NCBI GenBank assembly: GCA_050309705.1 | Contig: JBNRMR010000085.1 | Location: 1 to 14,815 of the forward strand | DNA: 14,815 nt | Reading direction: 5' to 3' | DNA from: JBNRMR01 sp050309705 | GTDB lineage: Bacteria > Bacillota > Clostridia > Christensenellales > UBA1750 | Part shown: positions 6,255 to 12,887 of the stretch, one piece after another | Layout: the number at the start of each line of letters is the position of its first letter | How positions within the stretch are numbered: the stretch's first letter is position 1 | The notes under the pieces: model-generated | Databases searched by the model: none | Seen by the model: the letters and a program-made list of their open reading frames with translations, nothing else | Told to the model about the DNA's origin: nothing | Made by a program: the position numbers and the translations under genes

Positions 6255-6441
6255 GATGCAGGGCTCTACCCTCGCGCTCCCGCCAGCCAAAGGGATGCCC
6301 CTTTGAAACCCCGCAGGGCTCTGCCCTGCATCCGCAAGTTTTTTGTCGCACTCCCCTTGACCCTTTATCATTTTTATCCGCTCTATAAAAATTTTGATCA
6401 ACCTTTTTTAAAAGGTTGCGGGGTCTGGGGTGGAACCCCAG
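6255..6441. repeat. Hairpin-rich mosaic intergenic repeat
   Basis: About 190 bases hold nested short palindromes. GATGCAGGGC (6255-6264) pairs at distance with GCCCTGCATC (6323-6332). GCAGGGC-TCT-GCCCTGC is a hairpin at 6313-6329. A 15-base stretch at 6258-6272 repeats at 6313-6327 with one mismatch. CAACCTTTT/AAAAGGTTG lies at 6399-6418, and CTGGGGT-GGA-ACCCCAG at 6425-6441. No coding frame here resembles a protein. It looks like a decayed copy of a dispersed intergenic element of the REP/MITE kind often met in clostridial genomes; its copy number cannot be seen in one window. Confidence 0.55.
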
Positions 6442-6461
6442 TACGTCTCCCATATACAAAG

Positions 6462-6486
6462 AAGCCGGCTGTTGCCGGCCTTTTTG
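6462..6486. terminator. Bidirectional terminator between the DUF4364 gene and rhaA
   Basis: AAGCCGGC-TGTT-GCCGGCCTTTTTG: the GCCGGC arms (6464-6469 and 6474-6479) are self-complementary. On plus a run of five T follows; on minus TTCTTTG follows. It lies 16 bases past the rhaA stop, between two convergent genes, so it probably serves both. Confidence 0.75.
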
Positions 6487-6502
6487 TGTGTTAAAGAAAA
6501 TA

Positions 6503-7753
6503 TTATCTCTTGCTGAGGACTTCTTTTTCGTAGCGCTTTGCCTCGGGCAGCCATTCACCGCGCACCGGCACGCCGCTGAGCTCGCAGTAATAATCCCACA
6601 CCGCGCCGAAGGGGAAGCTTTTGAGCTCCTCGTTCATGGCCAGGCGGGAGGTGAAGTCGCCTGTGTTTTCGTATTCCTTGAGGGTGGCGACGGGGTCCAG
6701 AAGGGCTTGCATCAATGTGCGCAGGGCGGCCCTCATGCCCACCACCCATGCGGCCACGCGGTTGATGGTGGCGTCGAAGTAGTCCAGGGCGATATTGGTG
6801 CGGCCAAGGAGATCGCCCCTGACGATGCACTTCATGACGGCGCTGACCTCATCGTTGAAGTTGGTCACATGGTCGCTGTCCCAGCGGACGGGGCGGCTTA
6901 GGTGCAGCAGAACCTCATCCATGAAGCAAAGGGCGGAGGGCAGTTTGTCTGCAACGCTCTCTGTGGGATGGAAATGGCCCATGTCGAAGCAGACCATCTT
7001 GTTGTTCCTGGTGGCGTAGGACACATAAAATTCGTTATTTCCCACGGTGTAGCTCTCGGCGCCGATGCCGAAAAGCTTGCTTTCAACAGCGTCCTTGACA
7101 TAATTCTTGGAAATATCCTCGGCGTAAATCTCGTCCAGCGACTTTTTAAGGCGCATCCTGGGGCCATGCATATCCACAGGCACTTCCTTGCTGCCGTCGG
7201 GGATCCAGATGTTCATGACGGAGGCGTTGCTCAGCTCCTTGCCGAAGTATTCGCTGATCTTGCGGCTGGCGATGCCATGATCCACCCAGTATTTGCGGAT
7301 GCCCTCATCGGCGCTGGAAAGGGTGGCCACGTCGCTTAGGGGATGGGAGAAATAGGTGGGGTTAAAGTCCAGCGCGACTTCGTTTTTCTTGGCGAAGTCC
7401 ACCCATGAGGCGAAGTGCTGGGGAAGAATCGCGTCCCGCTCCACCTTTTTGCCGCCGAAATCGCCGTAGATGGCGTGAAGATTGATTCTGTGCTTTCCGG
7501 GGATCAGCGACAGCGACTTTTCGATGTCGGCCATCAGTTCGTCGATATTGCGGGCCTTGCCGGGGTAATTGCCGGTGACCTGTATGCCGCCGGTCAAGGG
7601 GCCTGCGCTTTCAAAGCCCTGGACGTCGTCACCCTGCCAGCAGTGCATGGAGATGGGAATTTGCTTTATGGTTTCTATGGCTTTGTCCGTGTCCACGCCT
7701 ATGGAGGCGTAAAGCTCCTTTGCTGCCAAATAATTTTGATGAACTTTTCTCAT
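6503..7753 (-). CDS. rhaA: L-rhamnose isomerase
   Basis: This 416-residue cytosolic TIM-barrel enzyme interconverts L-rhamnose and L-rhamnulose, the first step of L-rhamnose use. Length and pattern fit RhaA throughout: ISMHCWQGDDVQGFE (34-48), GGIQVTGNYPGKAR (55-68), the metal-site region from Glu233 (GIGAESYTVGNNEFY) through CFDMGHFHPTE (255-265), then LSRPVRWDSDHV (285-296) with further Asp ligands, and LDYFDATINRVAAWVVG (323-339). ATG 7753 has AGGAG six bases upstream. It stands alone: no rhamnulokinase, aldolase, transporter or rhamnose regulator lies within the window, so the rest of the pathway must be elsewhere, or the enzyme acts on another aldose such as L-mannose or D-allose. It is divergent from alaS. 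A possible promoter (TTGTGT-17-TAAAAT on minus, around 7800-7828) is weak. Confidence 0.97.
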   Translation of the reverse strand: MRKVHQNYLAAKELYASIGVDTDKAIETIKQIPISMHCWQGDDVQGFESAGPLTGGIQVTGNYPGKARNIDELMADIEKSLSLIPGKHRINLHAIYGDFGGKKVERDAILPQHFASWVDFAKKNEVALDFNPTYFSHPLSDVATLSSADEGIRKYWVDHGIASRKISEYFGKELSNASVMNIWIPDGSKEVPVDMHGPRMRLKKSLDEIYAEDISKNYVKDAVESKLFGIGAESYTVGNNEFYVSYATRNNKMVCFDMGHFHPTESVADKLPSALCFMDEVLLHLSRPVRWDSDHVTNFNDEVSAVMKCIVRGDLLGRTNIALDYFDATINRVAAWVVGMRAALRTLMQALLDPVATLKEYENTGDFTSRLAMNEELKSFPFGAVWDYYCELSGVPVRGEWLPEAKRYEKEVLSKR

Positions 7754-7882
7754 GTCTTTTCTCCTTTTTACTCACGCTCCGCATTTAGTTATAACCATTT
7801 TATTACATTGATTGTGAAAACACAAGCCTTTTTTGGCCTTGATCCCAGGAATGGCAAAACCTTTGCCCAAAGCCTGTTTTGG

Positions 7883-7911
7883 TTGACATACTTCCTTTTA
7901 TTCATTATAAT
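7883..7911 (+). promoter_or_regulatory. Consensus sigma-A promoter of alaS
   Basis: TTGACA (7883-7888), 17 bases, TATAAT (7906-7911): both boxes match the consensus fully. The start point would be near 7918, giving a leader of about 36 bases, too short for a T-box. Confidence 0.9.
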
Positions 7912-7953
7912 TGGGCTGATATTTTCATATTTACACCAAGGAGCGATTTTTCG

Positions 7954-9753
7954 ATGAACATAAAAGCGAACGATCTTAGAGCCAAATTTTTGAAATTCTT
8001 CGAGGAAAAGGGACATGCCGTCATTCCCTCGGCATCGCTTATCCCCGAAAATGACCCTACAGTCTTGTTTACAACCGCCGGGATGCACCCGCTGGTGCCG
8101 TATCTGCTGGGAGCGGCACATCCCATGGGCACCCGTCTTACTAATGTTCAAAAGTGCATCCGCACCAATGATATCGACGCCGTGGGGGACGCTTCCCACC
8201 TGACCTTCTTCGAGATGCTGGGCAACTGGTCCCTTGGCGATTATTTCAAAAAAGAGATGATCCCCTGGAGCTGGGAGTTTTTGACATCCAAGGATTGGCT
8301 GGGCCTTGACCCCGAAAACCTTGCATTCACTGTCTTTGCCGGCGACGAAAACGCCCCCAGGGATATGGAGAGCGCAGGTCTTTGGAGGAGCTGCGGCGTG
8401 CCGGAGGAGAAGATTTTCTTCTGCGATGCCGAGCATAACTGGTGGGCGCCCGGCAGTTCCGGCCCCTGCGGCCCGGACACGGAAATGTTCGTCATAACAG
8501 ACAAAGAACCCTGCAGTCCGGATTGCAGCCCCGCCTGTTCCTGCGGAAGGTATCTGGAGATATGGAACGACGTTTTCATGCAGTATAACCTCCATCCGGA
8601 TGGAAAGCTGGAGACTTTAGCCAAGAAAAATGTGGACACGGGCATGGGCCTTGAACGCACAATCTGTGTGCTTCAGGGCAAGCAGTCGGTCTATGAAACC
8701 GAGCTTTTCAGCGATATACTGGGCAAGATCGAGGAGCTTTCGGGCAAAGAATATGCAAATGCTCAGGGCGACGATCTTAAGGCGTTCAGGGTTATCGCAG
8801 ATCATCTGCGTACTGCCACGTTTATAATGGGTGACACGAAAGGCGTTTCACCCTCCAACACCGACCAGGGCTATGTGCTGCGCCGTTTGCTGCGCCGGGC
8901 CATCCGCTTTGGCAATCAGCTTGGAGTGCCGGAGAACAGGCTGACGGATATCGCCCAGGTGGTGGTGGACCAATACTATAAGGCCTACCCCGAGCTTAAG
9001 GCCAACGAAGGCTTCATAATGGAGCAGCTGAGGCTTGAGGAAGCGAAGTTCCAAAAGACAATTCGCCAGGGCATACGCGAGTTCGACAAGATACTGCGCA
9101 GGCTGAATGGCAAAACGCTTATCGACGGCCCCACAGCCTTCAGGCTTTACGACACCTTCGGCTTCCCCATCGAGATGACGGCGGAGCTTGCTGCTGAAAA
9201 CGGGCTTACCGTTGATATCGACGGCGAGGACGGCTTCAACGCCCGCTTTAAGCGCCATCAGGAGGTTTCCAACGCGGGGGCTGACCAGCGCTTCAAGGGC
9301 GGCATGGCCGACACCAGCGATGAAACCACCAAGCTTCATAGCGCCACCCATCTGCTCCTGGCGGCCCTTCAGGCAAACTTGGGCGAGGATATCCAGCAGC
9401 GGGGCTCCAACATAACCGCCGACAGGCTGCGCTTTGACTTTAACTTCCCCCGAAAAGTGACCCGCGATGAGCTGGACGTTTTGGAGGCCTGGGTGAACGA
9501 CGCCATAAAAGCCGCCGCTCCCGTTACAGTGGAGGAGATGACATTGGACGAGGCCCGCGCAATCGGCGCGACGGGGGTTTTCGAGGCCCGCTACGGCGAA
9601 AAGGTGAAGGTCTACAGCATGGGCGGTTTCTCCAAGGAGATCTGCGGAGGGCCTCATGTTGAAAACACGGGCGATATTAAGTCATTCAAGATTCAAAAAG
9701 AGGAAAGCTCCTCATCCGGCGTGCGCAGGATAAGGGCCGTTGTGGGCAAGTAG
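7954..9753 (+). CDS. alaS: Alanyl-tRNA synthetase, short form (599 aa, no C-terminal domain)
   Basis: This class II synthetase joins alanine to tRNA-Ala and clears mischarged Ser/Gly. The catalytic domain (1 to about 240) carries VLFTTAGMHPLVPYLLG, TFFEMLGNWSLGDYF (84-98), NWWAPGSSGPCGPDTEMF and DTGMGLERT (228-236). The tRNA-recognition helical domain follows (about 245-455). The editing domain has the full zinc set, H462-x3-H466 (LHSATHLLLAAL) and C564-x3-H568 (CGGPH). The protein stops right after the editing domain at SSSGVRRIRAVVGK; usual bacterial AlaRS is about 870 residues, with a coiled coil and C-Ala domain after this point. The GNAT gene begins 39 bases later, so no lost C-terminus is hidden in another frame. 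A Cys cluster (C187, C191, C195, C197) precedes RYLEIWN. ATG 7954 has AAGGAG upstream; the open frame extends to 7879 but that part overlaps the promoter. Confidence 0.96.
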   Translation: MNIKANDLRAKFLKFFEEKGHAVIPSASLIPENDPTVLFTTAGMHPLVPYLLGAAHPMGTRLTNVQKCIRTNDIDAVGDASHLTFFEMLGNWSLGDYFKKEMIPWSWEFLTSKDWLGLDPENLAFTVFAGDENAPRDMESAGLWRSCGVPEEKIFFCDAEHNWWAPGSSGPCGPDTEMFVITDKEPCSPDCSPACSCGRYLEIWNDVFMQYNLHPDGKLETLAKKNVDTGMGLERTICVLQGKQSVYETELFSDILGKIEELSGKEYANAQGDDLKAFRVIADHLRTATFIMGDTKGVSPSNTDQGYVLRRLLRRAIRFGNQLGVPENRLTDIAQVVVDQYYKAYPELKANEGFIMEQLRLEEAKFQKTIRQGIREFDKILRRLNGKTLIDGPTAFRLYDTFGFPIEMTAELAAENGLTVDIDGEDGFNARFKRHQEVSNAGADQRFKGGMADTSDETTKLHSATHLLLAALQANLGEDIQQRGSNITADRLRFDFNFPRKVTRDELDVLEAWVNDAIKAAAPVTVEEMTLDEARAIGATGVFEARYGEKVKVYSMGGFSKEICGGPHVENTGDIKSFKIQKEESSSSGVRRIRAVVGK

Positions 9754-9792
9754 CTTTTTTGCAGTGAGTAATGAAAACCGGCGGGGGTCTTT

Positions 9793-10266
9793 ATGGAAAT
9801 CGGCATAAGGGCGGTGGCGGCTAAGGACATGCCCCAATGGCTGTCGCTGTCAAGGGAATATGACAGGTATGTCGAAGCACTTCAGCCGGGCCTTGTGAAA
9901 TGGTATGAAGGCGGCGAAGACTCCCCATCCTTTGAAAGCTATATGAATGCGAAGATTCGCCAAGGAGAAGCGTATATGGCGGTTGACGGCGAAGAAAAGT
10001 GCCTTGGCATAATCGCCTTTTCAACGAGGAATAACAGGATCTCTTTTTTCGCGGTGTCCCATGCCGAACGGTTTGATGACGTGGGCGCAAGGCTTCTGGA
10101 AAAGGCCTTGAAGCTGTTGAGGGCAGATTCCCCAATACGGATAACGGTGGTTAAGACCTATTTGGGGCATCTGGAAAAGCAGCGCGATATCATTAAGAGA
10201 TATTGCTTCAAGTATGAGAGAGATGATTTGGAAAACGGCATCCCTGTGGAGGTTTTTGTCATGTAG
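9793..10266 (+). CDS. GNAT-family N-acetyltransferase
   Basis: This 157-residue single-domain acetyltransferase would transfer an acetyl group from acetyl-CoA to an unknown amine. The GNAT pattern is visible: an N-terminal strand and helix (IGIRAVAAKDMPQWLSLSREYD), the central strands EAYMAVDGEEKCLGIIAFS (64-82) and ISFFAVSHAERFDDVGARLL (88-107) leading into the CoA-binding helix, and a C-terminal RYCFKYERDD strand. The pyrophosphate loop (Q/R-x-x-G-x-G/A) is degenerate, reading RFDDVGARLL. It begins 39 bases after alaS on the same strand, with a GGGGG-rich site before ATG 9793, so it is probably read through from the alaS promoter. The gap to convergent thiN is only 17 bases. No substrate can be inferred; a link to alaS is by position only. 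Confidence 0.85.
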   Translation: MEIGIRAVAAKDMPQWLSLSREYDRYVEALQPGLVKWYEGGEDSPSFESYMNAKIRQGEAYMAVDGEEKCLGIIAFSTRNNRISFFAVSHAERFDDVGARLLEKALKLLRADSPIRITVVKTYLGHLEKQRDIIKRYCFKYERDDLENGIPVEVFVM

Positions 10267-10283
10267 CACCTCTGAGACGCTGA

Positions 10284-10967
10284 TCAGAGCAGGAAACCGG
10301 CCTGCCAGACCACCAGCAGAGTGCCGTCCTTAACCTGGACGGCGCTTTTTTGCCCCATAAACTCGTTGCTGACGCCTATGGGCATTGAGTTTTGAAGTGT
10401 ATAATCCCGCAGGGGATATTTAAGGCCGCAAAGGTTCACTCCCCTTGCGGTATCGCCGCCGCTGAAAACGGAGATATAGCCCGAGGCCCCCTCACCAAAG
10501 CAGATTTCGCCATTCGTGACGGCTGTCGCGGCATAGCCTTCGCCCATGAGATAGCCCCTTCCGCCGATCTTGCTGATGTGGATTAGGGCCTGAAAATTGG
10601 CGAGGCTGTGGTCAAGGCGCCCGCCCAGGCAGCCGTGGAGTATGAACAAGCGAAGGCCCTTTGTGATGGCAAGCTTTACGGCGTAGACGGTGTCGGTTTC
10701 GTCCTTCTCCTTCGGCAAAGTGAGCGCTCCTTCAGGCACAAAACCCAGGGAGTCGAAGTCGCCCAGGATTATGTCCGGCTTCACGCCAATTTTGTGCAGA
10801 TGGTCAAGACCGCCGTCAGCAGCGATTACGAGATCGCCCTTTTGGGGCGCAAAAGCCTTTCGGACGAAGTCAGAGGCGCCGACGATATGGCAAAAATGAG
10901 CTTTTTCTTCATCTGCACTTTCGATGTGCAGCGCGTCTAAAACAAAGTTATGTTTCTTTAAAATCAA
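10284..10967 (-). CDS. thiN: Thiamin pyrophosphokinase (thiamine diphosphokinase)
   Basis: This enzyme transfers pyrophosphate from ATP to thiamin, making the cofactor thiamin diphosphate. With a TTG start it has 227 residues. Family motifs are all present: HIVGAS then DLVIAADGG (45-53), DIILGDFDS (65-73), KDETDTVYAVK (88-98), LHGCLGGRLDHSLAN (110-124) and, near the end, GVSNEF. I chose TTG 10967 because AGGGGGTGAT (10971-10980) is well placed before it. The only ATG near by, at 10988, lies inside a perfect TATAAT (10987-10992), so it could not be translated from that promoter; a third start at 11024 is upstream of it. The gene is monocistronic and convergent with the GNAT gene; no thiamin riboswitch is seen in the short leader. 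Confidence 0.93.
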   Translation of the reverse strand: MILKKHNFVLDALHIESADEEKAHFCHIVGASDFVRKAFAPQKGDLVIAADGGLDHLHKIGVKPDIILGDFDSLGFVPEGALTLPKEKDETDTVYAVKLAITKGLRLFILHGCLGGRLDHSLANFQALIHISKIGGRGYLMGEGYAATAVTNGEICFGEGASGYISVFSGGDTARGVNLCGLKYPLRDYTLQNSMPIGVSNEFMGQKSAVQVKDGTLLVVWQAGFLL

Positions 10968-10986
10968 GCAATCACCCCCTTGACGC

Positions 10987-11015
10987 ATTATACCATTTTT
11001 TTGCGGCCAGCTAAA
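10987..11015 (-). promoter_or_regulatory. Promoter of thiN
   Basis: On minus, a perfect TATAAT (10987-10992) with a 17-base spacer and TTTAGC (11010-11015) as a weak -35. The start point near 10980 gives a leader of only about 13 bases, which is just the ribosome binding site. The -35 lies in the first copy of the tandem repeat. Confidence 0.6.
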
Positions 11016-11121
11016 GCAAAACATAAGGCGGAAAGCGTTTTTGCGGCAGCTACGGCAAAATCTAAAAGGGCGGAAAGCTTTTTTGCGTCAGCTACAGCAA
11101 AATCTAAAAGGGCGGAAAGCT
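10998..11121. repeat. Three tandem copies of a 40-42 base unit
   Basis: Copies at 10998-11037, 11038-11079 and 11080-11121 each begin TTTTTGCG and end GCGGAAAGC plus one base. Copies 2 and 3 differ at only two positions; copy 1 is shorter and more diverged. Each contains the inverted arms TTTTGC...GCAAAA (read on minus). The right end of copy 3 is the left arm of the SASP terminator, so the repeat appears to be partial duplications of that terminator. It spans from the thiN promoter to the spore-gene terminator. Confidence 0.85.
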
Positions 11122-11142
11122 TTGTGCATTTCCGCTCTTTTA
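11105..11142 (-). terminator. Terminator of the SASP gene pair
   Basis: A 14-pair stem (11105-11118 with 11129-11142, one G-U pair) surrounds a 10-base loop. On minus it ends CTTTTA and is followed by GATTTTGC. It lies about 45 bases after the last SASP gene. Confidence 0.8.
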
Positions 11143-11188
11143 TCATAGTCTAGTTAGACCTCTTTAAGTGTTATTAAATTCCCTTTGA

Positions 11189-11407
11189 TTACTGGCCGCT
11201 CATCTTGCGCTGCTGGTCCTGAATCATCTTCTTGACCATATTGCCGCCGATATAGCCGGCATCCTTGCTCTTTATGTCGCCGTTATAGCCCTGCTTCAGG
11301 TTAACACCGACTTCGTTGGCCACCTCAAACTTAAGATTGTTAAGATGCTGCATGGCCGCGGCTTTCGCCTGGCTGTTGCTGCTGCTACTGGAAGAGTTGT
11401 TCTGCAT
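11189..11407 (-). CDS. Alpha/beta-type small acid-soluble spore protein (second gene)
   Basis: This 72-residue SASP coats and protects DNA in the dormant spore and is degraded at germination. After a Ser/Asn-rich start (MQNNSSSSSSNSQ), both conserved family segments are present: LKFEVANEVGVNLKQGYNGD, which includes the germination-protease site region (EVAN), and DAGYIGGNMVKKMI. I chose ATG 11407, five bases after AGGTG; GTG 11416 is an alternative. It lies 60 bases downstream of a paralogous SASP gene, and the pair ends at a shared terminator. No separate forespore promoter is obvious in the gap, so co-transcription is likely. Confidence 0.93.
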   Translation of the reverse strand: MQNNSSSSSSNSQAKAAAMQHLNNLKFEVANEVGVNLKQGYNGDIKSKDAGYIGGNMVKKMIQDQQRKMSGQ

Positions 11408-11467
11408 TCTGTTCACCTGCTTTCAATTGGTTTGAAATGTTAGTTCTTTGTTGACAATTAGCCTGGA

Positions 11468-11677
11468 TTACTGCTGGTTAGCATGTTCTTTTTCATACTG
11501 TTCAATCATCTTCTTAACCATGTATCCGCCGACATAACCGTTCTCGCGAGCGCTCAGGTCACCATTGTAACCCTGCTTGAGGTTGACACCCAGTTCTCTT
11601 GCCACTTCGTACTTCATGTTGTCCATGGCAGCCCTGGCTTCGGGTATGCTGGTTTTGTTGCTGTTGTTTGTTGCCAT
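11468..11677 (-). CDS. Alpha/beta-type small acid-soluble spore protein (first gene)
   Basis: This 69-residue SASP is a paralogue of the next gene: MKYEVARELGVNLKQGYNGD and ENGYVGGYMVKKMIEQ are the two conserved DNA-binding and protease-site segments, and the tail EKEHANQQ is short. ATG 11677 follows a perfect AGGAGGTG. It is expected to be made in the forespore under sigma-G, and a fitting -10 element (CATGATA) is upstream. Its presence shows that the organism belongs to an endospore-forming lineage. Confidence 0.95.
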   Translation of the reverse strand: MATNNSNKTSIPEARAAMDNMKYEVARELGVNLKQGYNGDLSARENGYVGGYMVKKMIEQYEKEHANQQ

Positions 11678-11707
11678 TCATTTCACCTCCTGTTTGTTGT
11701 TCACTGG

Positions 11708-11737
11708 TATCATGTCCTTTTAAGGAGTTTTTAAAGC
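11708..11737 (-). promoter_or_regulatory. Putative sigma-G promoter of the SASP pair
   Basis: On minus, CATGATA (11708-11714) matches the sigma-G -10 consensus CATnnTA. About 18 bases upstream GCTTT (11733-11737) is only a partial match to the -35. The position, about 30 bases before the start codon and in front of spore genes, supports it. Confidence 0.45.
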
Positions 11738-12075
11738 TGTCAATGTACGGACATTATGAAAAAAAAAGGAAATGATACTTAGCTTTAGCTTTCTATCGTT
11801 ATTGAAGAAAGCGCATTTATTATTTGCGCTCATTGATTTTTTATTTGTAGCAAAATATTCAATTGCAGTTTGTGATCAACATATTCCAACCAAGTACTAG
11901 GATTGCATTCAAAATTTCGCGCGCTTTGCTTCCCTTATTTGCTGTTGCAAACTTGCATTTGACAAAAAACAAAGCTATGAAAGGCAGCGATGACAAAAAG
12001 AATTGTATAGTTGTTAAAACGTCTGCCTTGTGGATGCGCGATATTTGCCGGGAACCGCAATTTGGAAGACAAAAA
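11738..12075. other. Gene-poor AT-rich gap
   Basis: I see no gene that can be supported here. It contains a short hairpin, AGCGCA/TGCGCT, at about 11810-11831. A minus frame ending at 11859 encodes a peptide with two hydrophobic stretches but has no ATG or ribosome binding site. Short inverted arms AATGT/ACATT lie near 11740-11755. Confidence 0.4.
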
Positions 12076-12105
12076 AGCCCCCGTGCCATGAATCACAGAG
12101 GCTTT
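12072..12105 (-). terminator. Probable terminator downstream of pgsA
   Basis: Read on minus, AAAAGCC pairs with GGCTTTT (with inner GTG/CAC), and TTTTTTG follows. It is about 110 bases past the pgsA stop, with no other gene between. On plus the tail is weaker. Confidence 0.5.
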
Positions 12106-12217
12106 TCTTTATGGATAAAAAATTATGCGGGCTAAGAAAGAATACTTCCATGGGCATGAGGCATGGCCCGCGCACCCTTTTCGATAACCGGGACGAAGCC
12201 GCCAAGACTTTAAAGGC

Positions 12218-12769
12218 CTAGGCAGACACATCCTCCTTTTTCTCTTTTGGGTCACCGTTTCTCTTGAGCAGCGTGTTTATGCCGTACATGAACATGGAGA
12301 ATATGGAAAGGGCCAATGCGGCATAAATGACGTAGAGATTGTAGGGCTCAAGAAACTGGCGGAAAAACGTCATGACGATGCCCAGGAATATGAGCGCCGT
12401 GGCGATCTTCCCATATATCTTCGAAAAGACGACAATGTCTCTCTTTTTGTACAGGAAAGCGCCGCCGACAACCATTATCGTCTCCTTAACCACGATGATT
12501 ATCAGCACAAAAAGCGGAAGCGCACCGTCTATACAAAGGCAGAAAAGCACGGCTATTTGCATAAGCTTGTCCGCAAGCGGGTCCATCACCTTGCCCCAAT
12601 CTGTGATGAGGTTCTTCTTTCTGGCGATATAGCCGTCCAGCAGGTCGGTCAAGCCAGCGACAATAAAAATGATCAGTGCCATCCACGGCTCGTATTTAAA
12701 GTATACAAAGATAAATACGGGCACAAGAAAAAATCTTATCATCGTAAGGATATTGGGAAGATTCTTCAT
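12218..12769 (-). CDS. pgsA: CDP-diacylglycerol-glycerol-3-phosphate 3-phosphatidyltransferase
   Basis: This 183-residue membrane enzyme makes phosphatidylglycerol phosphate, the committed step to phosphatidylglycerol and cardiolipin. The CDP-alcohol phosphotransferase motif is complete: D42-x2-D45-G46-x2-A49-R50-x8-G59-x3-D63-x3-D67 (DLLDGYIARKK ... GKVMDPLADK). About six hydrophobic helices surround it (10-24, 28-42, 68-80, 84-104, 120-136 and 142-162), and a basic and acidic tail ends the protein. ATG 12769 follows GGAGG by four bases. It lies 118 bases downstream of lonC on the same strand, with its own promoter in the gap. Length and motif are normal for PgsA. Confidence 0.94.
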   Translation of the reverse strand: MKNLPNILTMIRFFLVPVFIFVYFKYEPWMALIIFIVAGLTDLLDGYIARKKNLITDWGKVMDPLADKLMQIAVLFCLCIDGALPLFVLIIIVVKETIMVVGGAFLYKKRDIVVFSKIYGKIATALIFLGIVMTFFRQFLEPYNLYVIYAALALSIFSMFMYGINTLLKRNGDPKEKKEDVSA

Positions 12770-12808
12770 TGTACCTCCTGCACACTCGGTAGAATACTTT
12801 GTTATATA

Positions 12809-12837
12809 ATACTACACGAATATTGCACAAATGTAAA
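12809..12837 (-). promoter_or_regulatory. Putative promoter of pgsA
   Basis: On minus, TTTACA (12832-12837) is followed by 17 bases and TAGTAT (12809-12814). A second possible -10, TATAAC, is nearby. It gives a leader of about 32 bases. Confidence 0.5.
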
Positions 12838-12887
12838 TTGAAAAACCTAAACTTTGTGATTTTCTCCTTTTTTACCGCAAAGCTTAT

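Noticed and set aside
7754..7953. T-box or other leader control of alaS
   Set aside because: The consensus promoter leaves only about 36 bases of leader, with no T-box motif.
9754..9792. Loss of the AlaRS C-terminus by frameshift or assembly error
   Set aside because: The sequence after the stop goes at once into an intact GNAT gene. No C-Ala-like sequence appears in any frame.
10998..11121. CRISPR-like array
   Set aside because: The copies abut directly with no unique spacers, and no cas gene is present. It is a plain tandem repeat.
12111..12221. 36-residue plus ORF ending in NRDEAAKTLKA with AGAGG upstream
   Set aside because: It starts within the tail of a terminator, overlaps the pgsA stop, and has no recognisable family. 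Too weak to call.
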